64,000 nucleotides of DNA from Elainella sp. Prado103 (GTDB lineage: Bacteria; Cyanobacteriota; Cyanobacteriia; Elainellales; Elainellaceae), in contig JALOOM010000022.1 of NCBI GenBank assembly GCA_025454395.1, positions 1 through 64,000 of the forward strand, written 5' to 3'. This document shows positions 24,792-33,585 of this stretch, one piece after another (position 1 is the stretch's first letter; the number at the start of each line of letters is the position of its first letter). Made by a program: the position numbers and the translations under genes. The notes below the pieces were generated by a model. That model did not search any database and was not told the DNA's origin. It saw only the letters and a program-made list of their open reading frames with translations.

Positions 24792-25460
24792 TTAGTGTCC
24801 GCCTCTCACGTAAATCATGTATTGCTTTTCGATGAAATGCAGATAATTGGAGAGCCCGTCTTGAGGAGGCTGGCTCCCTTTGGTTGCCTCGACAATCCAG
24901 ACGCTCGGATAACCATTGTGAATTTTATAGCCACCATGACGTTCCATATCGGATAGTTCTGGATGTGTGCTACTACCATATTCACAGAATTGGATATTGG
25001 TGTAACCCAAGTTCTCCAATAAATCGAACAGAAATTCTTTTGAATATAAAAACTGATGCCCCCAGCCATGAAAGGCACGATTCATGGCAAAAGTGGATCG
25101 AATCCGATTTTGGGGCGTGGAATCTGAAAGATCGAAATGAGTCGAAAGAACCCATTCTAACGCAGGGGTAGAAAGCCGAATCATTCCTCCTGCTTTAAGA
25201 CTCTGCCAAGCATTTTGCAAGAAAGAGATAGCACCATCTAACGTTAGATGTTCCAGGAAATGCTCTCCGTATACAAAGTCTAAATTTTTATATTTCCAAG
25301 GTTGCGTGGCATCCAAGGTTTCGTCAATCCCAGGGAATGATCGAATATCGACATTCCACCAGTGAGTCAGGATATTTTTGGGGCCACAACCAAACTGAAC
25401 TTTTTTGATGCCTTGATCATGTTCTGGGCTCAACCGCATAAAAATTGTATCTTTCATCAT
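24792..25460 (-). CDS. SAM-dependent methyltransferase (type 11-like)
   Basis: 222 residues. The SAM site has an unusual motif I, VQFGCGPKN, followed by VDIRSF (acidic motif II) and FVYGEHFLEHL, with the hallmark SLKAGGMIRLSTP. These fit the predicted SAM-methyltransferase group often found in polysaccharide gene clusters. It lies 10 bases downstream of the large glycosyltransferase gene at 25471 on the same strand, so both are probably in one operon. The substrate is unknown. Confidence 0.82.
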   Translation of the reverse strand: MMKDTIFMRLSPEHDQGIKKVQFGCGPKNILTHWWNVDIRSFPGIDETLDATQPWKYKNLDFVYGEHFLEHLTLDGAISFLQNAWQSLKAGGMIRLSTPALEWVLSTHFDLSDSTPQNRIRSTFAMNRAFHGWGHQFLYSKEFLFDLLENLGYTNIQFCEYGSSTHPELSDMERHGGYKIHNGYPSVWIVEATKGSQPPQDGLSNYLHFIEKQYMIYVRGGH

Positions 25461-25470
25461 GCTAATTTCA

Positions 25471-28400
25471 TTATGTTAATGAGTTGATCTGATTGAATAG
25501 AGGAGTTCGTCCCCCATCATTGAGTGCTGCTTCGGCAGATGACTGAAGCTTGAGAGGAGACTGAAACATTCGACGGCAACTATCAAAAATAAGATATTTA
25601 ATTTTTTCTCGTACTACTTTTTGCGAGAATTTAAGAGAATATAGCCTCTGCGCATTTCTCTTCAGTTTATCTAACTTATGAGGATCATTTAGCAGCAAAC
25701 GGCAACATTCTATCAATTTACTCCAATTTTTATAGGGTATTGCTTTACAATAATTTAACAGATCTAATTCACGATATGTCGGTGCAGTGTTTACGATCGG
25801 AATACAACTGCAAGCAAGGGAATAAATAAATTCAAGCGGAAGTTGAAACCTGCTTTTATCGTCCATTCCTCCCCAAAGGACGCAGAGATCAATCTCCATA
25901 AGTGCCTTAATCGCTTGCTGTTCACTCTTCACTAAAACAATCTTCAAACCGTCTATATCATCAATTTCCCAACCTGGGCTTTGATCTGATATGCCGAATT
26001 CCAATCTTCTTAATACGACAACCTGACATTGCTTGCTATTTAACTTGGCTTTAAAGTTTTGTAATTCATCTGCTGTGTAGTTTGTGCTCTCCTCCCAAAA
26101 AGCAATCACATAGTCCTTGGTAGAAAATCCCAAACTAACTCTAAAGTCTGTCTGCTTTGAGTCAATGATCTGGGATAAAGAGTCAGTAATCGTAGAACCG
26201 ATAGCAACAGAGTCGAACGTTTCTTTTTCGCTAGCGATCTCCATAAAGTGTGATAATGGCAGTGTTCTAATTTGATTAAGAATAGATTGAAAATTGAAAA
26301 AGTTATTGATAGATAGGCTCTGAAAAAAGGCGCGATCGTAGCTTAAGTCATAATTTAAGTTAGAAAGATCTTCTAATTCTCTTAGAAATTTTTGATAGTG
26401 CTGATGGAGGATCGAGATGGGTTGATGATGAAAGGAATAAGCTAATCCAGCAGCTATCAAGCAGAGAGAATTATCAGTAAACAGTAGAGTGACCGTATTA
26501 CTAATAGCACTCAAAATTTGGTTGAGCTGTCGCTGACATTGTTTTTCTCTAATAATCTGGACTGGCGAAAGTTCATCGCTGGATAAACCATGAATCCAGT
26601 GAATTTTAACATTGGAATAAGTCTGCATTTTGCGCTGAAAATCAAGTGAGCTGACTGCTACGACCTGCACATCCAGAACCTTGACCAAACTATCTGCTAT
26701 TGCTAATACCTTCAGCCAATCCTTCTGATCCTGAGTGGAACATAATAATGAAACTTTTGAGTTACCTGGCTGCTTCAGTTGGAGTACGGATGACGGCCGA
26801 TCGATAAAATCGAATATTTTGTCTTGAACAATACTTCTCACATCAACATTGGCAAACAGCTTTGTCACCTGATTCCAAGCTACATTGCGCCGATAAAAAA
26901 CCGTATAGGTTTCTATGACAACTGGATCAAATAAGTAGGTATATCTTAATACTAAATCCCAATCTTGTAGACGAGGTAGCTCCTCATCAAAACCGCTGAG
27001 CCAATCGAACAAACAACGACGATGAACGAAGCTGTTCAAATCGATAAAATTTCGATTTAGTAATTTGTAATAATCAAATGTGTAGCAAGTTAGTTCTTTT
27101 AGCTCAACCTTATTCCTAATTGTCTCTGTATCAACATATCCTGTATAGCAGGACATAGCATGAGGCTTAGCCTCTAGACTCTGGATACAAATTGAGAGGT
27201 GCTGTGGATGCCAGATATTATCAGAATCTAGATATGCTATATATTCACCGCTTGAATACTTCAAGCCAAAGTTGCGAGCTGATGAGCCATTGGCTTTAGG
27301 GAGTTGAAAATAGTGAATTCTTTCATCCTGAAACTGTTCAACAACTGCTTTCGTGTTGTCCGTACTCCCATCATCACAGATAAAAAGCTTCCAGTTTTTG
27401 TGGGTTTGTTCTAAGACACTTTGAATGCTGTCGGCAATTACATAGGCTCGGTTAAAAGTCGGCATGATAATACTGACCAGTGGTAATTCTTTCCCACAAG
27501 TGCCAGGAATAGAAGCAGAGAGAGAATCTAGCAGTTTCAACTCAGAAGCAACAAATTTAGCTACAAAATCAGCATATTTATGGTTTTTTCGAGAAATACG
27601 CCATATCCATTCGTAGAAAATAGGAGCTTCATGAAACCCATAATTGCAAATCCCATGCTCTAAGCTAGATACATTGGCATGGAAGAAACGGAGTTGTAGG
27701 ATCTTCGCTTCTTCTCGAACGACTTCAATCGATAGTTTTTCAGGTATGCTGTTTTGAAGATAAACTCCGTTTGCATCCTGCCAGAGAAGACGATTTAACT
27801 TCTGATAACGGATTTCATGCAGCGATCGAAGTTGATCAAAAGCTGCTAGAAATTGCTTCACTCGATGATCAAATGTGTGATGCGTTAAAACGATTTGCCT
27901 TGCTTCTGCTGCTTTCTGCGAACGAACCGTCTTGTTCTGACTATAAAATAAGATTTTTTCTTTGAGTTCCTGGGGATTACTATAAGTCTCAATACAATTC
28001 GAAAAGATCCGCTCTAACCCAAGCACGGCATCGGTGATCACAAAGGTACCGCAACCGCTAGCATCAAATAGTCGATTGGATAAAAAACCCTCTTGACGCA
28101 TAGTATCCCAATGATCGTTCAAGAGGATCGTGCAATTGCTGTAATAATGACAGAGTTGGTCGTTAGAGATATAGTCCCCTTTAATCAGAGATGAGGGCAC
28201 AAATTTTTCCCAAAGTGGCCCATAGATTGAGAGGTTGATGCCCAGATTAATTGCATCTCGAACGATCGGCCGATAAACATTACGCGAGCTACCGACAAAA
28301 AGAATTTCCGAGGCAGGTACCTCAGGTGTTTCGATCGGATTGAATAGAGTTGCATCAGTACACTGATACATACAAGAAACCTGCGTTGTTAGACGCTTAG

Positions 28401-29529
28401 AGAGTTTCTGGGTATATTCGTAAGATGCTACAAAGACGTGGTCGTATTCATTTAATTCTTCGTCAGCGACTCGATCGGGATGACTAATCAGCCATAGAAA
28501 ATTAACTTGGTGCTCTTTGGTGATGTATCGATGTCGTCCACGGAGTGCAATTACAATATCATCCTCAAGCGCAACTGGAGTATTCCAAGTATCTTGACAA
28601 TCAATTCGGCAATGATGCCCTTGTTGATCAAAAGCGCGTTTGAGGGAATGAGCGTAGTGAAAATCTCCCCATTGACATCCTTCTCGAAGATTAGGGGCGC
28701 AAATTTTGATTGAGATCTTGTAGGGCGGTTTAATTTCTAATTTTTTGCGAATTTGGCTCACTGTTAAAGCAAGTTGCTCGCGCGCGATCGCATCAATTGA
28801 GTAAGCTCGTCCCTCAGAAGCGCCATATCTCAAAAAATGCTCAGTTGCCTGTGCTTCCTGGTATGGGCTGGTAGAAAATCTCGCCTCCAAGTCGGGATTT
28901 AACTGTAAATAGACTTGGTAATTAAAACTTTCCGGCAGCTCTAATCTGTATTTGTTGAGAGCATCTTTAAGCTTTGCTTCTGAACAATATCGCCCCTCTT
29001 GCTGCCCAAAAGCCAGCCAGTGCTCATAGGCTGCCTCAAAGGTCTTAGCATCCTTTAGATCGTCATAATATTGAATATAAAACTGCCAGTCAAATGCACT
29101 TTGATAAGGGCGATTCTCGTGACGACCATGCTCTAAATAATGCTCAATTGCCTTGATGTCACGGTATTGGTGCTTGAGGAACCTCTGCTTAATATCTGGA
29201 TTGAGCTGTAAATAATGTTCTGGATTGAAGTCTTCAGGGAGATCAAGCGCCTTGAAAGATAAATGCTCCTTCAGCGCAGTATCGTTGGGAAATCTGCCCT
29301 CAATTTGCCCAAACACGATCCAATGCTCATAGGCTTCTTCGTAGGTTGCTATATTCACTAAATCTTCGTAATAGTGAATGTAGAACTGCCAATCAAAGAT
29401 TTGATCATCTTGCTTAACAGCATATGGCAACGTAACGGTTCCCTTCCCTTTTTGTAAGGCTCGCATCCGTAGCCGATCAAGAGACTGTTGGTCGGCAAGC
29501 TGAGACTGGTTATGAGAACTCGTTTCCAT
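25471..29529 (-). CDS. Multi-domain glycosyltransferase with N-terminal A-B-A-B repeats
   Basis: 1352 residues from ATG 29529 (AAAGGGTG upstream). Residues about 40-250 hold two alternating modules: A (FDWQFYIxYYxDL ... EHWxxFGQxEGR) and B (LxLPExFNxxxYLQLNPDL ... EHxLxxGxxEGR), each twice. These repeats occur before glycosyltransferases in other bacteria, function unknown. About 265-560 is a CgeB-like GT-B glycosyltransferase (QCTDATLFNP, FDASGCGTFVITD). About 685-940 is a GT2 domain (VSIIMPTFNRAY, CDDGSTDNT, LDSDN). About 950-1330 looks like a second, divergent GT-B domain (FWEESTNYTADEL, LACSCIPIVNT). It may act as a multi-step sugar transferase. The gene is more AT-rich than the TPR genes upstream. 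Confidence 0.85.
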   Translation of the reverse strand: METSSHNQSQLADQQSLDRLRMRALQKGKGTVTLPYAVKQDDQIFDWQFYIHYYEDLVNIATYEEAYEHWIVFGQIEGRFPNDTALKEHLSFKALDLPEDFNPEHYLQLNPDIKQRFLKHQYRDIKAIEHYLEHGRHENRPYQSAFDWQFYIQYYDDLKDAKTFEAAYEHWLAFGQQEGRYCSEAKLKDALNKYRLELPESFNYQVYLQLNPDLEARFSTSPYQEAQATEHFLRYGASEGRAYSIDAIAREQLALTVSQIRKKLEIKPPYKISIKICAPNLREGCQWGDFHYAHSLKRAFDQQGHHCRIDCQDTWNTPVALEDDIVIALRGRHRYITKEHQVNFLWLISHPDRVADEELNEYDHVFVASYEYTQKLSKRLTTQVSCMYQCTDATLFNPIETPEVPASEILFVGSSRNVYRPIVRDAINLGINLSIYGPLWEKFVPSSLIKGDYISNDQLCHYYSNCTILLNDHWDTMRQEGFLSNRLFDASGCGTFVITDAVLGLERIFSNCIETYSNPQELKEKILFYSQNKTVRSQKAAEARQIVLTHHTFDHRVKQFLAAFDQLRSLHEIRYQKLNRLLWQDANGVYLQNSIPEKLSIEVVREEAKILQLRFFHANVSSLEHGICNYGFHEAPIFYEWIWRISRKNHKYADFVAKFVASELKLLDSLSASIPGTCGKELPLVSIIMPTFNRAYVIADSIQSVLEQTHKNWKLFICDDGSTDNTKAVVEQFQDERIHYFQLPKANGSSARNFGLKYSSGEYIAYLDSDNIWHPQHLSICIQSLEAKPHAMSCYTGYVDTETIRNKVELKELTCYTFDYYKLLNRNFIDLNSFVHRRCLFDWLSGFDEELPRLQDWDLVLRYTYLFDPVVIETYTVFYRRNVAWNQVTKLFANVDVRSIVQDKIFDFIDRPSSVLQLKQPGNSKVSLLCSTQDQKDWLKVLAIADSLVKVLDVQVVAVSSLDFQRKMQTYSNVKIHWIHGLSSDELSPVQIIREKQCQRQLNQILSAISNTVTLLFTDNSLCLIAAGLAYSFHHQPISILHQHYQKFLRELEDLSNLNYDLSYDRAFFQSLSINNFFNFQSILNQIRTLPLSHFMEIASEKETFDSVAIGSTITDSLSQIIDSKQTDFRVSLGFSTKDYVIAFWEESTNYTADELQNFKAKLNSKQCQVVVLRRLEFGISDQSPGWEIDDIDGLKIVLVKSEQQAIKALMEIDLCVLWGGMDDKSRFQLPLEFIYSLACSCIPIVNTAPTYRELDLLNYCKAIPYKNWSKLIECCRLLLNDPHKLDKLKRNAQRLYSLKFSQKVVREKIKYLIFDSCRRMFQSPLKLQSSAEAALNDGGRTPLFNQINSLT

Positions 29530-29565
29530 GATCACCCTTTTCCACCCCAAATAAAAATAACCGAT

Positions 29566-32500
29566 CTAAACTCGCAAGCTGTAATCTTCACGAGTTAGCG
29601 ACAGATGAGGACTGTAGCATTCATCCTGTCGTAAAACCCCTTGCCATCGCGCTTTCATCAACTCCAACTCCTGGGTAAACCGCTGCTGTTTTTCCAACGT
29701 GTCCTCAATGCCACGGCTCTTGGATTCATGGTGATACAGCATGACATGGGGTAAATAGAGATTGCGATAGCCCTGCTGCTTCAGCTTGAGGCAAAAATCC
29801 ACATCGTTGAATGCCACCGCGATCGCCTCATCAAACCCGCCTACCTGCTCAAACACCTCCCGCCGACACAGCAGGCAGGCCGCCGTCACGGCCGAATAGT
29901 TATTCACTGACACCAACTGCGAAAAATAGCCATGATCGCCCAGCCGATAATATTTGTGACTATGCCCCGCAATATCGCCAATGCCCAAAACAACCCCAGC
30001 ATGTTGTACCGTCTGATCGGGATAGAGCAACAGTGCCCCAACTGCCCCGATCGCCGGACGCTGAGCCTGTTCCACCATTGCCTCTATCCAATCGGGCGTG
30101 ATCACTTCCGTATCGTTATTGAGAAACAACAAGTAATGTCCCTGCGATTGAGGCACCGCCAAGTTGTTCAGTTTAGAGTAATTAAACGGTATATCGCAGC
30201 GATGACAGTGAACACGATCGATCTGTTGCCATTTTTCCAGCACGCGCTGGGTTTCCAGCTCCTGGCTGCCATTGTCGATCAGAATCACCTCATAGTTGGG
30301 ATAGGTCGTTTGATCAAAAATAGACTGCAAACAGCGATCGAGCATCTCTCCAAAATTACGAGTTGGAATAATAATACTGACTCGCTGATGTTCACGAATT
30401 TCAAAGCGCGGAATATACACACCGGGAAACTCAGGATTCATCTCTACTGTCCGCACCAGTTCACCCCGTCGCTGTAGGGCTTCCTGAATTGCTCGTTGTG
30501 CTGCCTCTGCCGCATAGGGCTTTGTCGCAGCGCTGCTGGCTGTTGAAGTTGGGTGCATCCGCCAGTGGTAGAGCACTTTGGGTAAGTGGAAAATTCGATT
30601 GGTCTGTTCGGTGAGCCGCAGCACCAGATCATAATCTTGGCTGCCTGCAAAGCCTAAGCGAAAGCCACCGATCGCTTCGACTAGATCGCGTCGATACACT
30701 CCTAAATGACAGGTATACATGCGCGACAAAAATGAATCTGGGCACCAATCCGGCTTGAAGAATGGATATTGACGTTTCCCATCCGTATCCAGCTTGTCTT
30801 CATCGGAATAGATTAAATCCGCTTCTGGATGCTGGTTGAGCAGAGAAACCACCTCGTATAATGCTTCTGGAGCCAACTGATCATCCTGATCAAGAAACGC
30901 CACATACTGTCCCGTCGCCAGCGCTAGCGCAGAATTAGAAGCGGCAGCAATGTGCCCATTCTCCGCTCGAAAAACGACCTTAATGCGCGAATCTGCTAAA
31001 GCCCACTGATTTAATAGCTCTAAGACTTCCAGATCGGCTGAGGCATCGTCAGCAATGCACAGCTCCCAGTCGGGATAAACCTGATCGCACACCGATCGAA
31101 TGGCAGCCTGCAAAAACGCGATCGACGGATTGTAGACCGGCATAATCACACTAATCACTGGTCGATGAGTGAGTTCAGCCAGATTCGATCGCATCACCTC
31201 CAACTGATCGGGCGTAGGCGTATGGATTGCCATCCAGCGCTCATAGGCATCTGCTTGGGATTGAGGCTGACGAGCCGCTGTTTGCTGCTGCAATAGCTGC
31301 TTGAGCTTGGCAATGATGTCTGGATCGGTGGGTTGAAGTTGGCGCGCAATCTGGCAACAAGTTAGCGCTTCATCCCAGCGTGCTTGAACGGCTAAGGCAT
31401 CAGACAACCCCAAGTAGAGCGGAACGGCATCGGGCTGAAGTTCCAAGGCACGATAGTAAGGATCGGGATCGTGGGGATTTTGCTGGATCGCCTGCCTATA
31501 GAATGTAAATGCGCAGTCTTGATCGAGCATTGCTCGCTGATGGAGAGCATCGGCCAAGCGACCTGCCGCATAGGGCAGATCGGGTTGAATCCGCAGCGCC
31601 GATCGGTACGCTTCGATTGCTCCGTCCCAATCTTGGAGTTGGGTCAGCGCTTCCCCCAGGTTGTAGTGCGACCAGACGAAATCGGGGTTGAGTACGATCG
31701 CGGTTCGGAGTGGCTCAATAGCAGCGTCCCATTGTTCCAACTGTAACCAGGCATCGGCCAAATTGTTGTGTGACCAAGAGCAGGTGGGGTTGCGATCGAT
31801 CGCTTGTTGATAGGACTCAATGGCTTCCTGCCAGCGCTGCAACCGGCTGAAGTTGTCCCCTAACTGATGCCAATGTTCCGCATCCTGCGGCTGCAATTCT
31901 ACCAGTTGTTGACTAACTGCCAGGGCTTGATCCCACTGCTGCAACGCAAAACAGCATCGTCGGATGCCTGCTAAAACCACCGGATGATTAGGCTCGTGCG
32001 CTAACCCCTGCTGATAGTAAGTTTGTGCTGTCAGCCAATCGCCTGAATCTGCCCACTGATCGCCCAGTCGAATGGCCAAATCGACACAGGCAGGGTTGTG
32101 CTGAATGCCTTGCTGGTAGATGGCGATTGGGGTCGATCGATCCTGTTGCCCATAGACTGCCCCTAAGCCCAGATAGGCGACCGGAAGCTGAGGATTTTTT
32201 TGAATGGCGCGCTCATAGCAGGCGATGGCGCGGTCTAATTTGCCCAGATGTTGCAGTCGATCGGCCAGTTGACAGTCCTCAATAGCCGTAGACCATGCGG
32301 GCTCTAGCCGAAACGCTTCATCTAGACAGGTCACTGACGACTCCAGTTCACCCAACTGCTGCCAAGCCTCGGAGAGCTTCCAGTAGGCACCGGCAAAGCT
32401 GGGGTCAATTTGGACTGCCATCTGATAGTGCGGTACAGCCAATTGAAAGTCACTCTGTTGAGCATACAAACTGCCAAGGCGAGCATGGGCCTCAGCCGAT

Positions 32501-33468
32501 TGGGGCTGAAGGGCCAGGGATTTCTGGTAAAACTGGGCTGCCGTTGCAAATTGCTGCTGTCCTTGCAGCGATCGACCCATCAGTAAATAGGCCAGGGCTG
32601 CCTCCGGCTCCAAGTGCTCCAAAGCCACCTGACAAGCCTCGATCGTAGCTTGCCAATCCCCAGCATTACAGTTGACCATTGCCTGCTGAAGATGAAAGCT
32701 AGCCTGTTCAAACCAGGGCAAATCAAATGCTTCGGGGTCAGTCGTGGCGACTGGCTCAACTCGCTGCTCCTGAAGCTCACTAGATTGAAGTGAATTGGCT
32801 TCAGGGGGAACGGTTTCAGGGGGAATGGCTTCGAGTGCAGTCATTTCGAGTGCAGTCATTTCGGCTGCACAGGCTGTTTCAGTACCCTGCAACGCCGCAC
32901 TCTGGAATTCCTTTGCCTGAGCTAACTCGATCGCCCGTCGGTAGTAGCTCGCGGCCTCCGCTAACTTGTCCTGTTGAGTCAGGGTTTCCGCCAGATATGG
33001 GTAGAGATCGGTGCGATCGGGGCAAAGCTGCACGGCTTGATGGTAGTAATTGCTCGCCATTGCCCAATCTCCGCGCTGGGCCGCCTGCTCACCCTGTTCT
33101 AGAAGCCTGGGCAGCAATTCTATGACCAGTTCAGGTGAATTGGATGCGCCATTGTTCTCATCTAAAGTGGCATTTAGACTGGCATTTAGAGTGGCATTGA
33201 GTCCCGTGGCATCCAGGCTTGTGGTCAAACCATCGGTAAAGTGATCCAGATCAGCGATCCCCAACTCAGAGGCAAGCATTGTTTCCGGCAAGTTGCCCGA
33301 TCGACTGGGTAGATCGCTCCAAAAAAACTCACTGACTTCAAAAAAACGCTGGAAGAATCCTTTACGCGGTGAATGGGCAGACTTGAGGCGCAACTTCGAC
33401 CGATTCGCCGGAGCGATCGAGATCTGGGAGCCAGTGCCAGCAGAGAAATTGCGGAAAGGGTTGAACAT
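29566..33468 (-). CDS. TPR-repeat glycosyltransferase with two GT2 domains
   Basis: About 1300 residues from ATG 33468; TTG 33510 would add 14. Residues about 120-740 consist of some fifteen TPR units (pattern W-LG-Y-A-P), predicted to form a long superhelix for protein binding. Then two GT2 domains: about 770-990 (VISVIMPVYNP, LDQDD, GSQDYDLVLR) and about 1026-1270 (VSIIIPTRN, LNNDTEV, NDVDFCLK, ESKSRG). The catalytic half is paralogous to the genes at 4621 and 7895, but here the TPR array replaces the coiled-coil/SKFW part. It carries in-frame micro-duplications (15 bp at 32831-32860, 12 bp at 33168-33203). The 36-base gap to the next gene suggests an operon. Confidence 0.88.
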   Translation of the reverse strand: MFNPFRNFSAGTGSQISIAPANRSKLRLKSAHSPRKGFFQRFFEVSEFFWSDLPSRSGNLPETMLASELGIADLDHFTDGLTTSLDATGLNATLNASLNATLDENNGASNSPELVIELLPRLLEQGEQAAQRGDWAMASNYYHQAVQLCPDRTDLYPYLAETLTQQDKLAEAASYYRRAIELAQAKEFQSAALQGTETACAAEMTALEMTALEAIPPETVPPEANSLQSSELQEQRVEPVATTDPEAFDLPWFEQASFHLQQAMVNCNAGDWQATIEACQVALEHLEPEAALAYLLMGRSLQGQQQFATAAQFYQKSLALQPQSAEAHARLGSLYAQQSDFQLAVPHYQMAVQIDPSFAGAYWKLSEAWQQLGELESSVTCLDEAFRLEPAWSTAIEDCQLADRLQHLGKLDRAIACYERAIQKNPQLPVAYLGLGAVYGQQDRSTPIAIYQQGIQHNPACVDLAIRLGDQWADSGDWLTAQTYYQQGLAHEPNHPVVLAGIRRCCFALQQWDQALAVSQQLVELQPQDAEHWHQLGDNFSRLQRWQEAIESYQQAIDRNPTCSWSHNNLADAWLQLEQWDAAIEPLRTAIVLNPDFVWSHYNLGEALTQLQDWDGAIEAYRSALRIQPDLPYAAGRLADALHQRAMLDQDCAFTFYRQAIQQNPHDPDPYYRALELQPDAVPLYLGLSDALAVQARWDEALTCCQIARQLQPTDPDIIAKLKQLLQQQTAARQPQSQADAYERWMAIHTPTPDQLEVMRSNLAELTHRPVISVIMPVYNPSIAFLQAAIRSVCDQVYPDWELCIADDASADLEVLELLNQWALADSRIKVVFRAENGHIAAASNSALALATGQYVAFLDQDDQLAPEALYEVVSLLNQHPEADLIYSDEDKLDTDGKRQYPFFKPDWCPDSFLSRMYTCHLGVYRRDLVEAIGGFRLGFAGSQDYDLVLRLTEQTNRIFHLPKVLYHWRMHPTSTASSAATKPYAAEAAQRAIQEALQRRGELVRTVEMNPEFPGVYIPRFEIREHQRVSIIIPTRNFGEMLDRCLQSIFDQTTYPNYEVILIDNGSQELETQRVLEKWQQIDRVHCHRCDIPFNYSKLNNLAVPQSQGHYLLFLNNDTEVITPDWIEAMVEQAQRPAIGAVGALLLYPDQTVQHAGVVLGIGDIAGHSHKYYRLGDHGYFSQLVSVNNYSAVTAACLLCRREVFEQVGGFDEAIAVAFNDVDFCLKLKQQGYRNLYLPHVMLYHHESKSRGIEDTLEKQQRFTQELELMKARWQGVLRQDECYSPHLSLTREDYSLRV

Positions 33469-33585
33469 AGCTGAAGGATGCAAGGGTGATAAGAATAACA
33501 GTGCGATCAAATCAGGGAAATTTGAGGCAGCAAAAAGTGGAGAAAAGTTAGAATGACTCTTCTACAAAATTCTCTATATAAAATA

